This document shows positions 10,143 to 20,169 of a DNA stretch of 64,000 nt, in pieces. Source of the stretch: Pomphorhynchus laevis (lineage: Eukaryota > Acanthocephala > Palaeacanthocephala > Echinorhynchida > Pomphorhynchidae). How positions within the stretch are numbered: the first letter of the stretch is position 1; the number at the start of each line of letters is the position of its first letter. The position numbers and the translations under genes were made by a program. The DNA lies in contig WNNJ02003591.1 in NCBI GenBank assembly GCA_012934845.2, positions 20,266 through 84,265 of the forward strand, in the 5' to 3' direction. The notes beneath the pieces are model-generated. The model was not told the origin of the DNA, did no database searches, and saw nothing but the letters and a program-made list of their open reading frames with translations.

Positions 10143-10213
10143 TTTTTTATGTAATCATGATAAGCACATTATAAAGAAAGTACAAGATATTTTTACTTAA
10201 AACCGCTTATGTT

Positions 10214-10465
10214 TTATCTTCTACTCTTTCTGAAAAAGCATCCTTCGGTCAAACGACACTTTCCTCCTTTTGGACGGCAAAGAACAGTGTTGCATCCAAC
10301 ACACACCACAGCTGTCTGCGCGTGGCTAAAAATAACGGAGATCTTATAACACCCGCGACATTTAACCTCCATAAAAAATGAATTTGGCGATTGGACCAAT
10401 CGCTTTAATTTACATTTTCTCTTTTCCGATTGAAGACTTGGATTAAGAAGGTCTTTTGCCAACAT
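10214..10465 (-). CDS. RPS27: 40S ribosomal protein eS27 (divergent)
   Basis: An 83-residue ORF with the eS27 plan: [21 protein letters not shown], then a Cys4 zinc ribbon (CRGC at residues 36-39, CVGC at 55-58), and RLTEGC near the end. eS27 sits on the 40S subunit. The length equals the usual 82-84 residues. The ATG is preceded directly by TTTTTTAG, a good splice-acceptor signal. Animal eS27 genes commonly have an intron after the first codons (MP|LAKD), so this may be exon 2 with the start codon elsewhere. Several normally near-invariant positions differ (CPGC to CRGC, PTGGK to PKGGK, GCSFRRK to GCFFRKS). It is either a fast-evolving gene or a diverged paralogue. The stop lies 7 bp from the inverted-repeat arm. 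Confidence 0.85.
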   Translation of the reverse strand: MLAKDLLNPSLQSEKRKCKLKRLVQSPNSFFMEVKCRGCYKISVIFSHAQTAVVCVGCNTVLCRPKGGKCRLTEGCFFRKSRR

Positions 10466-10594
10466 CTAAAAAATTAATAGAACAAAAATGATTTATACGC
10501 AGTTCAGCTAAGACTACCAGTCTGTTCATACAATAAATGCTTAACAATATGTTGTCAAACAATAATGTTAATTTAGATCATAATCAACATTCAT
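10466..10594. other. eS27 upstream region
   Basis: AT-rich sequence upstream of the eS27 ORF with a splice-acceptor-like T-rich tract at its lower end (minus strand). No first exon could be identified. Confidence 0.4.
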
Positions 10595-10599
10595 TCATA

Positions 10600-10720
10600 T
10601 ATCATCTATATTTATTATCATAAATACTAAATCCACAATCTTCATCCATTTCAAATATACAATTATTACAGGAACAAAGAAGCAGAAATTATCCTTTATT
10701 TGATAAAAATTCCATATATA
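10600..10720 (-). repeat. Dispersed repeat, inverted partner of 13740-13815
   Basis: Read on the minus strand it shows ATATGGAATTTT..CAAATAAAGGATA.TTTC..CTTC.TTGTTCCT.TAATAA. The same order occurs on the plus strand at 13744-13810. The two copies flank the CR1 3' end and the R2/NeSL-like LINE in inverted orientation. Confidence 0.55.
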
Positions 10721-10724
10721 ATGG

Positions 10725-11210
10725 ATCATATTCATATCGTGAACGGCTTGAATTTCTAAAGATACCATCTTTGGGTCAGAGGCTATATTACCTAGACCTT
10801 GTTGCATTATGGCGAATGGTTAATGGGATAGATGGGTTTCCCTCGTGCTATGTTAAAGTTTGTTCTCAGACGCGTCGTGGCCACCCGTTGAAACTATTTA
10901 AGTTTCCCCACGGTAAAGTAGTGAGTTTGGCTAGGCTCTCACATCGAGCATTAAACGCCTGGAACACGTTGCCAGGAGAAATAGCATGTACCAAGGACTT
11001 ATCTCAATTTAAAGTTCAACTTCGTCAGTGGATTAACGATCATGGCATTCCGAATGTATACAATATTATGTAACCGCTATTAACTTTTTTTTCTTCTTTT
11101 CTTTTCTTTTTTATTTCCTATGTGATCAGTTGAAACAGCCATTTGGCTATAACTTGTAATACTTTTTTTTTTTTTTTTAATATTATTTTTTATTATAAAT
11201 ATTATTACAT
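10725..11210 (+). mobile_element. CR1-like LINE, 3' end
   Basis: C-terminal part of a CR1-like reverse transcriptase: YRERLEFLKIPSLGQRL, LDLVALWRMVNGIDG, RRGHPLKL, LSHRALNAWNTLPGE and a final W of the LRQWI motif. The ORF of 10771-11073 covers most of it. A 3' UTR rich in T runs and a short stem (AACAGCCATTTGGCT) follows. It is truncated at its 5' end, as is usual for LINEs. Confidence 0.8.
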
Positions 11211-11219
11211 TAATATAGG

Positions 11220-13591
11220 TTCCCGCAAATGGGCCTTAATTTACAATTTTAAAGAAAAAACCTCACCAAGCCAGTTTTAATATTCAAAAAGTCACTAAAT
11301 TATTCTTCATTGATTAAACATAAATCCCTTTGAGGACGATTTATAGCTGATCGAGCTCCACGGACACATCGAGAAGTCATCTTTGCAAGGATAACGCTGA
11401 TGCCACTACGTAATCTGCTTATTTCATCGTTGTATGAGCTGTTATGACTCCTTGCCATGGAGCCCGCGATTCTCTTTAACAGGATTGCCGCTTCCGTACC
11501 CGCCCCTCCGAGCATCGAAAATACTACGGGAATAAATGACGCATGCTCTATGCTATTTACTCTCTCAAGATACTTCCTTTTCTTCCTTAGTTCATGATAT
11601 TCGAAGCATGGTCCGATACTCTTACTGGAGTTAGAGGGAGCGTATGCGTTGAACACGCAGATATCAAGGAAAGTACACTCCGTTCTGTCTCCAAAGATTC
11701 CGGAACATGATATGTCAAGTCTCGCTTCACGATCAATAGTTGTACCGTAATTTTGGAAGCATATTTCATCATGCAGAGGGGATAGTTTTGGCTCGATTGC
11801 TACGTTACGACAACATTCAGATAATCTATTCGCTAGAAAATCACGGACGGCATCGTGTCTCATTGATGGCAAGCCGCCTAAAGGGCACGAGAAAGTGTGT
11901 GATATCGAGTTTTGTTCTTTACATTGGCAGTATTTCGGTGATGAGGGATGGAGAAATCCGTATCTGGTGGCTAGTGCATCTTGAAAGACTGTATTACTTA
12001 TTCTGGAAGAATAACTGTTTGTTGGGTATGTTGACAACCACGAAGATGATCCAGATACTGATGCATGCTCGATGGCATTCTTGAGAGTAGGGTCGACCTG
12101 ATTTATAATGTCATTGTGATTCATCCTTTCCGCTTTTAAACGGTTAGCACGAATTTCTTTACATAATCTGTTTTGATTATTTATTAGATCTAGCCCCGTA
12201 ACGTCTCCTAAACATGGCTCGCACACCATTCGTGAAGCGTTATATTCTTGGTCTACTGAACGCATAGGGTCTTTAACGCCGATACCACCATCTCTCAAAG
12301 TCATGTTAAACACCCTCCATAGAACTTCATTTGTTTCAATGTCAATTCCAGTTAATTCAGTTATCATCGATCTTATCGATTGTGCCAGCGCCTCAAACCA
12401 CTCAATCGAGCAATGGCATGACCGTTGCATATGTATCCATTTTTGTTGAAGAGATCTTATGAGAGCAACGAAAGCAATCTGTAGCTCTGAACGACCGATT
12501 TGTGTGAGACGAGTAACTGTCTCGATCAACGAACGTACATCAGATTGAATATGCTCTTTTACAAAGTCATCCTTTCCAATGGGAGACCCCAATATAGACA
12601 CGCCATCCATGTCAACAGAAATTTGAAGATCATCAAATAAAGCGTGGAGCGTTTCAGCTATACATCCATTTCCGTATAGTCGACATTTCGCCGGATTAAC
12701 GAAGAAACCATATGACGGTCCAATTTTTCGTAGCAGTTCAAACGCCATCTTCACTGTATCAGGATCACCCACCATATTGCCGTCATCAGCATACCAGCAT
12801 TGGAGCACATCAGGATACTCCGCAGATATCTTTTGTATCATAGGAAGTGTAGCTGCAGCATAAGCAGACATCGATAAAACATCTCCCTGTGTAAATCCTT
12901 CTTGGGAGAGTATGATTTCATTCCCAATTGTCAATGACGTCGGATTTCTATAAAGGTTTGACAGAACATTCGATAGCGCTGGGCATATTTGTGGCATGTT
13001 GGCCAGGGCAGTTTTTCTGTTGATTCGATTAAATGCATTATCTGCATCAATAGTCAAGACCACCGAATTTGGTTTACTCGATAACAAATCACGTAAGGCA
13101 TGGACTACACATTCAGTACCTGCGCGCTGACCAGCACAAAACTGTGTTTTACCGCATATCTGTTGTAGCTGTGGCCGTGCAACATCAAGTATGACTTTCG
13201 ATACGATACGTCTTGAGACATCACCTATTCCAATTGGACGCACACCTGGATTCTTACTTAATGCAATAAGGCGGCTTGTCGTAAAAGCTTTGATCGACTT
13301 ATCAGAAACTTCCTTAGTAGCGATTCGTTGAGCAAACAATGCTAGCGCATCCGCTAATTTTTGTGACTCCGTACCGAAATTCGAAAGCATTTCGGTCCAT
13401 GCTTTTGCGTCCATTCCAGAAGGTCCTGCACTACCCTTTGTTCTCTTAGCAGCCTCAATTATTTTTGATCCGTCAATACTCTCGAAAGCAACTTGGTTGA
13501 AGTCATGTATTTCGGTTATTGGTTGAGTGACTAGTGCTTCCTCATGTATGTCAGCTGGTTGTGGATGCTTATCAATAAGTATCTGTCTCAC
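11220..13591 (-). mobile_element. R2/NeSL-type LINE with intact 763-codon ORF
   Basis: The ORF (11300-13591, GTG as drawn; the true start may lie elsewhere) encodes a non-LTR retrotransposon protein. It has an N-terminal GSAGPSGMDAKAW block (about residues 53-65), KNPGVRPIGIGDVSRR (113-128), RT motif A DADNAFNRINR (182-192), motif B SQEGFTQGD (229-237) and motif C WYADDGN (266-272). The C-terminal half has a Cys/His cluster (CQC..SH..SCPLGG) then MRHDAVRD, EPKL, RLDI and FLDICVFN. This pattern resembles the restriction-like endonuclease of early-branching LINEs (R2, NeSL and kin), with PD-(D/E)XK-like acids. N-terminal zinc fingers are not seen, so the element may be 5' truncated. No stops or shifts inside the ORF, so it is young or conserved. 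Exact clade unsure. Confidence 0.8.
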
Positions 13592-13830
13592 TGATACTTA
13601 TTGATAAGTATCACTTGTAATACTAATAATAATAATAATATTTCGATAGTTCCTGCTATCATCATCAGGATAACAAAAACATTTTTTACACTCGTGAAAC
13701 ATTTTTTCGTAATCATGATGATGATAGCAGAAGCTATCGAAATATGGAATTTTAATAAAATAAAGGATATTTTCTTCTTCGTTCCTATAATAACTATATA
13801 TATTTATTATCATTTGAATATTAATTCATC
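13592..13830. repeat. Foldback repeat upstream of the LINE
   Basis: Holds TGATACTTATTGATAAGTATCA (about 13591-13612, nearly palindromic), an (AAT)n run, and a strong inverted repeat: about 13637-13688 against about 13697-13747 (ATTTCGATAG..TGCTATCATCATC and its complement), i.e. a hairpin of about 110 bp. The block continues into the dispersed repeat shared with 10600-10720. Confidence 0.7.
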
Positions 13831-14720
13831 GATTTTATTTTAGAGGTCGAAAAATAATTAAAGCAAAAAACATGACACTAGAAAATAAACATATGCCCTC
13901 AGATATTGGATCTAGGCATAAAATGCATAAACTAATCCATCAATAAAATACTAAATTACAAAAATATCTCAATTATTAAAATATATAGTTAACGTTTAAA
14001 TTTAAAAATGGGAGAAACTATATTTTCTTAAATATTTAATACAAATGACATTTTTTTAAAATGGCGCAAATATAATGACAATAATATTTGCTGAATTATT
14101 GAATACTTGATATTAATTATATTTAGTTAACATAAACTATGCTATTTTAAACTTACCATTAAAAGAAATATTTAAAATTTGATATTTTATATAAATTCTG
14201 TGTCATTGAAATTAAGAACAATAGATTATTTGAATATAAATATTTACAAGAATATATATAATATTTTTTAATAATTTAAAATATATTTTATATAAAATAT
14301 AATATTTCATATTTATCAATATTTTATATTTTAATTTTAGTATTTTAATATAAAATACTCGTTAACATATTGGCGAATAAGTTAAATAAACACGAGTATA
14401 TAAGTCCAGTAAAACGGTCATATATTTGCAAACCTCAATTTGCGTTCATATTTAAGCGCATAAGTAATCTGAATTTTATAATTTAAAGGCTTCTTATAAA
14501 TTACTATCTATAATTGTTTACATTATTAACTTTCTTATATAGATTAACTAACTTTCGCTAAATCCTTGAAGAATGTGAACATCTCAAATCTGATTCCGAT
14601 TCATAAGCTGTTACAACGAAACAAGTCGTTTTTATTAAAACCTCAATCTATGATAAACGGGCGAGGAGAAACTATCGCACAAATCAATGAGCCGTATTCG
14701 GATTTGATTGGAACTATTTA
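13831..14720. other. AT-rich intergenic sequence
   Basis: Very AT-rich sequence without a coding signal on either strand. I see no recognisable gene or repeat here. Confidence 0.5.
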
Positions 14721-14729
14721 GGGATTAAT

Positions 14730-15655
14730 GATCAATCGTCCTCGACCTCAACTCCGCTTTCGACATCGTCAGCCACTCCATCTTCCTTTATCGCCTTCGT
14801 TATTATTACGGATTTTTTCCTCCTCCGTAGCATGATTCGCCTAATATCTATCTGAACGTTATTTTCGCAAATGTTCAAATTCATCATCCTCCCATCCCAT
14901 CCCTATTTTCTGCGAGGTGCCACAATTCTCCCTATTCTCTGCACAGCCTTACTCAATTCTTCACTCTTTTCAATTCCTCTTAACTATCTCTCTCCCGATG
15001 ATATCTTCATTCTGTTTGATTATGAACTTATGAACATTTTTAATAACCTTCTGCCTATTCGACCACGACGTTTTCAGCGGTCGCGCCATGCTCCCTGGTT
15101 CGATTCAGTCTGTAGTCTTTCTAAGCGTCGGCTCCGTAACTATTTTCGTGTGTTTGATCTTTTCTTAAACGTTCTCCCAACTCACTCACTCCAAATCTCG
15201 GTGCTTCCTATCTTTCTATCCGCCGTTCCCATATCATTCTTATGCATATTAAAGGTACTCTTTTGGCGAAATCAACTAGTCCTCTCCATTCTCTAAATCT
15301 CATTGGAAAATCTTAAACTCAATTATTTCACGATTATCGAACCCTGGTAACATAAATCCTGATAAACTTTCTTCTTATTTATAATCTAAGCTAATAAATT
15401 TAATTTGTTCTCTACGCACATGCCCATTAAAAACTTCCATTCTAAAACTATATACTTAAATAAACCTCAAATACTTTCATTCCAGAACTTAAATACTTCC
15501 ATTCCAAAACTATTCTACCTTCTTCACATTTCGTCTGATGAAGTTTCTTCGGTTCTTCTGTAATTACATATAATAACCTCTTCTACTGATCCAATTGCTA
15601 CTCACTTGTTAAAAAAATCTGCTCATCTATCTCACCCCTCCAAACCACATTGTTC
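14730..15655 (+). mobile_element. L2-like LINE fragments
   Basis: Two plus-strand pieces of the L2-like family seen at 15.7-19.7 kb. At 14740-14860 a decayed RT motif A region (LDLNSAFDIVSHS) is visible. At 14871-15296 the linker between endonuclease and RT is open (APWFDSVCSLSKRRLR). Around 15530-15640 the TEVSS.LMSLPNKTSP equivalent appears in broken frame. Motif A precedes the linker, out of the normal order, so there are at least two fragments. Confidence 0.65.
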
Positions 15656-15664
15656 AACTAAAAA

Positions 15665-17972
15665 AACGATTTATTTTAACGTGGCAAATGCGTGCCAGCG
15701 CACGCTTACATGACCACAACAAAACAAGACTGTGAATCAGGTGTCGAGAAGGTGTGAACGGAGGAGGTGTTTGAATATGATAAAGGAGGGGCGCGGCGGA
15801 CGTCGAGAGGAAGTTGATTCCAGGCGAGTGAGGCGGCGACGAGGAAGGATCGGAGACCGTAGTTATTAAAGTAATTAGGAACGTGGAGTAAGAGGGTATG
15901 GTTTGAACGAAGCGATAGCGAGGTAAGGCGAGTGTCGTCTAAGAAAGGAAGGTTGATGAACGATGGGGAGCCGACAGCGATGAGACGAAAGGTAACGAGA
16001 AGGCGGAGTTTGATGCGGATGTGGATGGTGGGCCAGGAGAGTTGGCAAAATATGTGGATGTGTGGTCGAAGCGACGGAGACGAAAGAGCACTCGAACAGC
16101 GGTGTTGATTATTCGTTGTAGGGGTAGGATGATGGATTTTGGAGAATTGGCGAAAAGGCTAAGACAGTAATCGATTTTAGGGAAAAGAAGCGATGAAAGA
16201 GACATACAAGAACGGAAGTCGATAAGGGGGCGGAAACGGCTGATATCACGGAGAATTAAGTTAGATGAGCGGACCTTGTCACGGACGAAGGGTTTAAGGA
16301 AAAGGTGATCATCGAAATAGCAGCCTAAGAAAGTGAGATTATGGACTATGGGGATGATTGATGAGGCAAAATATACAGTGGGAGGAGATATGTTTGGTTT
16401 ACGGGGGAGGATCCACATTATTTTGGACTTTTCGGGGTTTAGAACGAGATGGAGATTGGAGAGACGTTTGTAGATAGAAGAAAGACAGTTGGAGGCAGAA
16501 ATGCCGATATCGTGTATGCGATGTGCGGGTGCATGAACATAGATTAGAATGTCATCGGCGTATTGCATGACGTTAAAGGAGTAAGGTTTGATAAATGGAG
16601 AGAGATCGCCAAGCAAAAGAGAGAAAAGCAGGGGACCTAGGACTGAACCTTGTGGAACCCCGCAAAAAATAGGGATGGGAGGGGATGATGATGAATTAGA
16701 ACAGACGCGAAAGGAACGGTCGGATAGATATGAGGCGAACCATGCTACGGAGGAGCAAGAAAAGTCGTAATCATAACGAAGGCGAGAAAGGAGGACGGAG
16801 TGGTCGACAATGTCGAATGCGGAGGAGAGGTCGAGGGAGATGAGAACACTATATAGAGCCTTGTCTCGAGAAATGAGTAAGTCGTTGTACACTTTTATGC
16901 ATGCGATTTCTGTCGAGTGATTAGAGCGGAAAGCGGATTGGAAAGGAGGGTACAGATTGGATGAGGAGAGATAAGCGTTGATTTGTATTAAGATGAGGCG
17001 TTCTAATAGCTTAGAAAGAGTGGGGAGTAGTGAAATGGGGCGATAGCTAGAAGGAAGGGAGGGGTCGAGCGATTGTTTCTTAAGGAGGGGACGAACGATT
17101 GCGGATTTCTAGTGTGAAGGGAAAATACGACTGCGGATGGACGAGTTAAACAAGGTTGTGAGAAATGGGGATATCGATGAGCATATGGATTTTAATATGT
17201 GAGTAGGCAGTGGATCGGCAGGTGAGGTTTTGTTGGGCAAGGACATGAGGACAGATGATACTTCGGTAGCTGAGACAGAGAGAAGATGAAAGAGTTCCGG
17301 AAGGATAATGCTAGGCGGGGCAGAGTGGGATAGGATGGAGACCGGGGTGTGAGAGAGCAACGTGTATATTTTAGTCTGGAGAAATGACGAATAATCATAG
17401 GGATTGATGTTGCACGGCGACGAGGAACGAGCAAGGATTGAGTTAAAAGTATGCCAGAGAGTCTTAGAGTTGAATGAAGTGATGATTTTATGCTGCCACC
17501 AGGAGTTGCATTTGGTACGTAGTAGGTTGAGATGAGACCGGCGAAGAGCAAGATAGGAATCACGGAAAGACGGAGTGATCGAGCGGAAATCGCGTCTGAG
17601 AGAGCGGTGATAGACTCGAAAAGCATGGCGGAGTTGACGCTTTGAGAGTAGGCATTGGATGTCAAACCATGGGGCACGGTGCAAGCGACGGTGTGGGCCA
17701 GACTTGAAGGGCAAGAGAATATCGAGAATAGATGTGAGTTCAGAGTCGAAAAGAAAGGCGAAATCGTGAGAAGATGAATATGTTATTGTGGGTAATGATA
17801 TAGACGATTTGAGTAAGGCAGAGCGGAGAAGGGAGATGTCAAGATTTCTCCAAGGGCGACGTAGAATTGTAGGTGTGTGAGGAGGGGTGTGGTTGCGAGT
17901 GAGATCAAGGGTGATAAGAAAGTGATCGGATAGACTAGGATCAGAGATGGAATCATGCACCTGCATATCGTA
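15665..17972 (-). mobile_element. L2-like LINE, 5' truncated copy
   Basis: A minus-strand jockey-superfamily LINE (L2/CR1 side). Frame 17109-17966 carries the end of the endonuclease (SDHFLITLDL) and the linker (APWFDIQCLLSKRQLR). Frame 15939-16892 carries RT with LDLSSAFDIVDHS, CGVPQGSVLGPLLFSLL and MQYADDILIY. One stop at about 17108 and at least one frame change separate the parts, and the C terminus shifts near 15980. The 3' end at about 15665-15712 has a hairpin (GCGTGC-CAGC-GCACGC as written on the plus strand) shared by the family. Most of the endonuclease is lost. Confidence 0.8.
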
Positions 17973-17975
17973 TTC

Positions 17976-18660
17976 ATGATCTTTGTGTTTCTGCTTCCAA
18001 CTGTCTTGGCTTAATTTTCAATTATCTTTCTTCTCTTCGTCTTACTCTGAATCCTAATAAATCAAAAATAATGTGGATCCTTCCTCGACGCCACGGCTTA
18101 GAACCTCCCTCCGTATCATTAATTTCCAAAATTCTTCATATCGTTGACAATCTTGTTTTCTTAGGCTTCCATTTCTCAAGACTTGATTACTGTCTTAGTC
18201 TATTTTCCAACTCACCTAAATCCACACTTCTTCCTTTACAACGCATCATTAACGCTGCCGTCCGAATTCTCCTCTGTCTTCGTCGTTTTGATCATACATC
18301 CTACCATCTTGCTTCTCTCGATTTGCCTACAATTTATTGTCGTGTTCAAATTCGTCTTCTTATCATTGCTTTTCGCCTTATAACTTCTCATACCCCTTCA
18401 TTTCTCAACCTTCCTTTTCTCGACAATTTTCGTTCTGTGTACTGTGCTCTGCGTTCCCGTAATTCCGTTCTTTTACATGTCCCAAACTACTCTACCTCTT
18501 TTTGGCTTCCGCTCCTTACTCGTACCTACTTCTCTCTCATGGAATAATCTGCCCATTCATATACGCCAATCAACCTCAATGTCGTGTTTCAAACGCAAAA
18601 TACGATCTCATTTAAACAATTTAAGAAATTTATCTATATGGCGTTTGATGTTTTTTTAGT
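17976..18660 (+). mobile_element. L2-like LINE, internal deletion, head-to-head with previous
   Basis: Plus-strand copy covering the RT thumb and C terminus: LTLNPNKSKIMWILPRR, VDNLVFLGFHF, then directly SRLDYCLSLFSNSPKSTLLPLQR. About 47 residues present in the copy at 18.7-19.7 kb (NRLSLKPFVRDKVRSSTL..SSLLF) are missing here. It ends after ISFKQFKKF without the family 3' hairpin. It lies head to head with the minus copy ending at about 17972. Confidence 0.75.
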
Positions 18661-18689
18661 TAGTAATATATAATAATACAAATTTATTT

Positions 18690-19690
18690 AATGTGGCAAA
18701 TGCGTACAAGCTGTACGCTTACAAGTCCCATAAATAAAAATGAAAAAGTCAAGTAGATAAATTGTTTAAATGGGATCGGATTTGTCGTTTGAAGCACGGC
18801 AAGGAAGTTGATTAGCGTATGAATGGGCAGATGGTTCCACGATAGAGGAGCAGCCACAATGAAGGAGCGGAGTCCAAAGGAGGTAGAGTAGTTTGGGACA
18901 TGTAAAAGAAGGGAATTACAGGAACGCAAGGAACAGTAAACAGGACGAGAATTATCAAGAAAAGGAAGGTTGAGAAATGAAGAGGTATGAAAAGTTACAA
19001 GGCGGAAAGCAACGATAAGAAGACGAATTTGAACACGACAATAAATTGTAGGCAAATCGAGAGAAGCAAGATGGTAGGATGTATGATCAACACGACGAAG
19101 ACGGAGGAGAATTCGGACAGCTGCGTTGACGATGCGTTGTAGCGGAAGAAGAGTAGATTTAGGTGAGTTGGAAAATAGACTAAGACAATAATCGAGTCTA
19201 GAAAAAAGGAGAGATGATATGAGAGTCATACAAGAAGGGAAATCGATCAATCTACGAACTTGACGGAGGTTGCGGAGTATCAAGGTAGATGAGCGTACTT
19301 TATCTCTAACGAAAGGTTTAAGTGAAAGTCGGTTGTCAAAATGGAAGCCTAGGAAAACGAGATTATCAACGATAGGAAGAATTGTAGAATTTAATGATAC
19401 GGAGGGAGGTTCGAAGCCGAGGCGTCGAGGTAGGATCCACATAATTTTGGATTTATCAGGATTCAGAGAAAGGCGAAGGGAAGAAAGATGATTGGAAATT
19501 GAGACAAGACAGTTGGAAGCAGAAACACTAAGATCGTGAATACGATAAACAGGTGCATGAGCATAGATGAGAATGTCATCAGCATATTGCATAACATGGA
19601 AGTTAAATTTATGAGAAATCGAAGACAAATCACCACGAAGAAGAGAGAAAAGCATAGGGCCTAATACGGAGCCTTGTGGACTGGAAAGTC
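18690..19690 (-). mobile_element. L2-like LINE, RT C-terminal copy
   Basis: Minus-strand copy; ORF 18684-19655 reads MLFSLLRGDLSSISHKF, MQYADDILIYAHAP (RT motif C), LNPDKSKIMWILPRR, VRDKVRSSTLILR and LFSRLDYCLSLF. The 3' end (18693-18725) has the perfect hairpin GCGTAC-AAGCT-GTACGC next to GTGGCAAAT. 5' truncated in front of the YADD box. Close in sequence to the 17976-18660 copy. Confidence 0.8.
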
Positions 19691-19772
19691 CACATGGAAG
19701 TTAAATTTATGAGAAATCGAAGACAAATCACCAAGAAGATGAGATAAAAGCATAGGGCCTAATACGGAGCCT
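19600..19772. repeat. About 80-bp tandem duplication inside L2-like DNA
   Basis: The segment AAGTTAAATTTATGAGAAAT..GGAGCCTTG at about 19600-19678 recurs at about 19695-19774 with a few differences, joined by GTGGACTGGAAAGTCCACA, itself a short hairpin. Confidence 0.75.
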
Positions 19773-19815
19773 TGCAAGCGTACAGTTGGCACGCATTTGC
19801 CACTTTAAATAGATT
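19773..19815 (+). repeat. Inverted L2-like 3' terminus
   Basis: Plus-strand copy of the family's last bases (AAGCGTAC-AGTTG-GCACGCATTTGCCAC), here at the 5' side of the minus-strand copy. The 18.69-19.8 kb block is thus bounded by inverted copies of the same 3' hairpin. Confidence 0.65.
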
Positions 19816-20148
19816 ATTATTGTTGCTATTTCTAAGACGTGTTACACGATGCCATTCTTGATAGCGTAGTATATATTCCAGGTTATCAATTATTACGTTC
19901 AGATAGATGCCCTCCTAAGAGGGGTGGTGGAGTAGCACTTTATGTTCAGGATAGGAACGTTATGAGCAATATAGTAAGATACTCAAATGGAGAAGGAACT
20001 TGTGAGTGCTTAATAGTTGATCTTGTTATATATAGCATCCACGTTTCATTGGGTGTTCTTTATCGAACACCCAAATCAGCCATTTTAGATGATGCGCTGA
20101 TGCATATTTTAGCTAGAGCTTGTAGTAGGCGTGATCACTTCTTCATCT
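19816..20148 (+). mobile_element. CR1-like endonuclease fragment, near-duplicate of 22317-22649
   Basis: About 330 bp nearly identical to part of the CR1-like element at 22.0-25.2 kb, differing at only a handful of positions. It encodes the middle of the APE endonuclease (WLHDAIL-like start, GGGVALYVQDRN, LGVLYRTPKSA). Both ends are abrupt, with no poly-A or 3' tail, so it is not a normal 5'-truncated LINE insertion. Confidence 0.85.
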
Positions 20149-20169
20149 TAATCAAAATTTTGATTAAGG

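Larger units (their letters stand above)
8062..10206 (-). repeat. Right arm of 2.15-kb inverted repeat
   Basis: Reverse complement of 1185-3330 with one indel found by eye. The outer end (..TTTTACTTAAAACCGC) stops 7 bp before the stop codon of the eS27 ORF, so the eS27 3' UTR must lie within this arm. I see no clear target-site duplication: flanks are ..AAGTCAT on the left and TTATGTT.. on the right. Confidence 0.9.

Noticed and set aside
1185-10206. The inverted repeat as a Polinton or a classical TIR DNA transposon
   Set aside because: No transposase, integrase, polymerase B or capsid gene, no clear target duplication, and internal content is only PLE and LINE relics.
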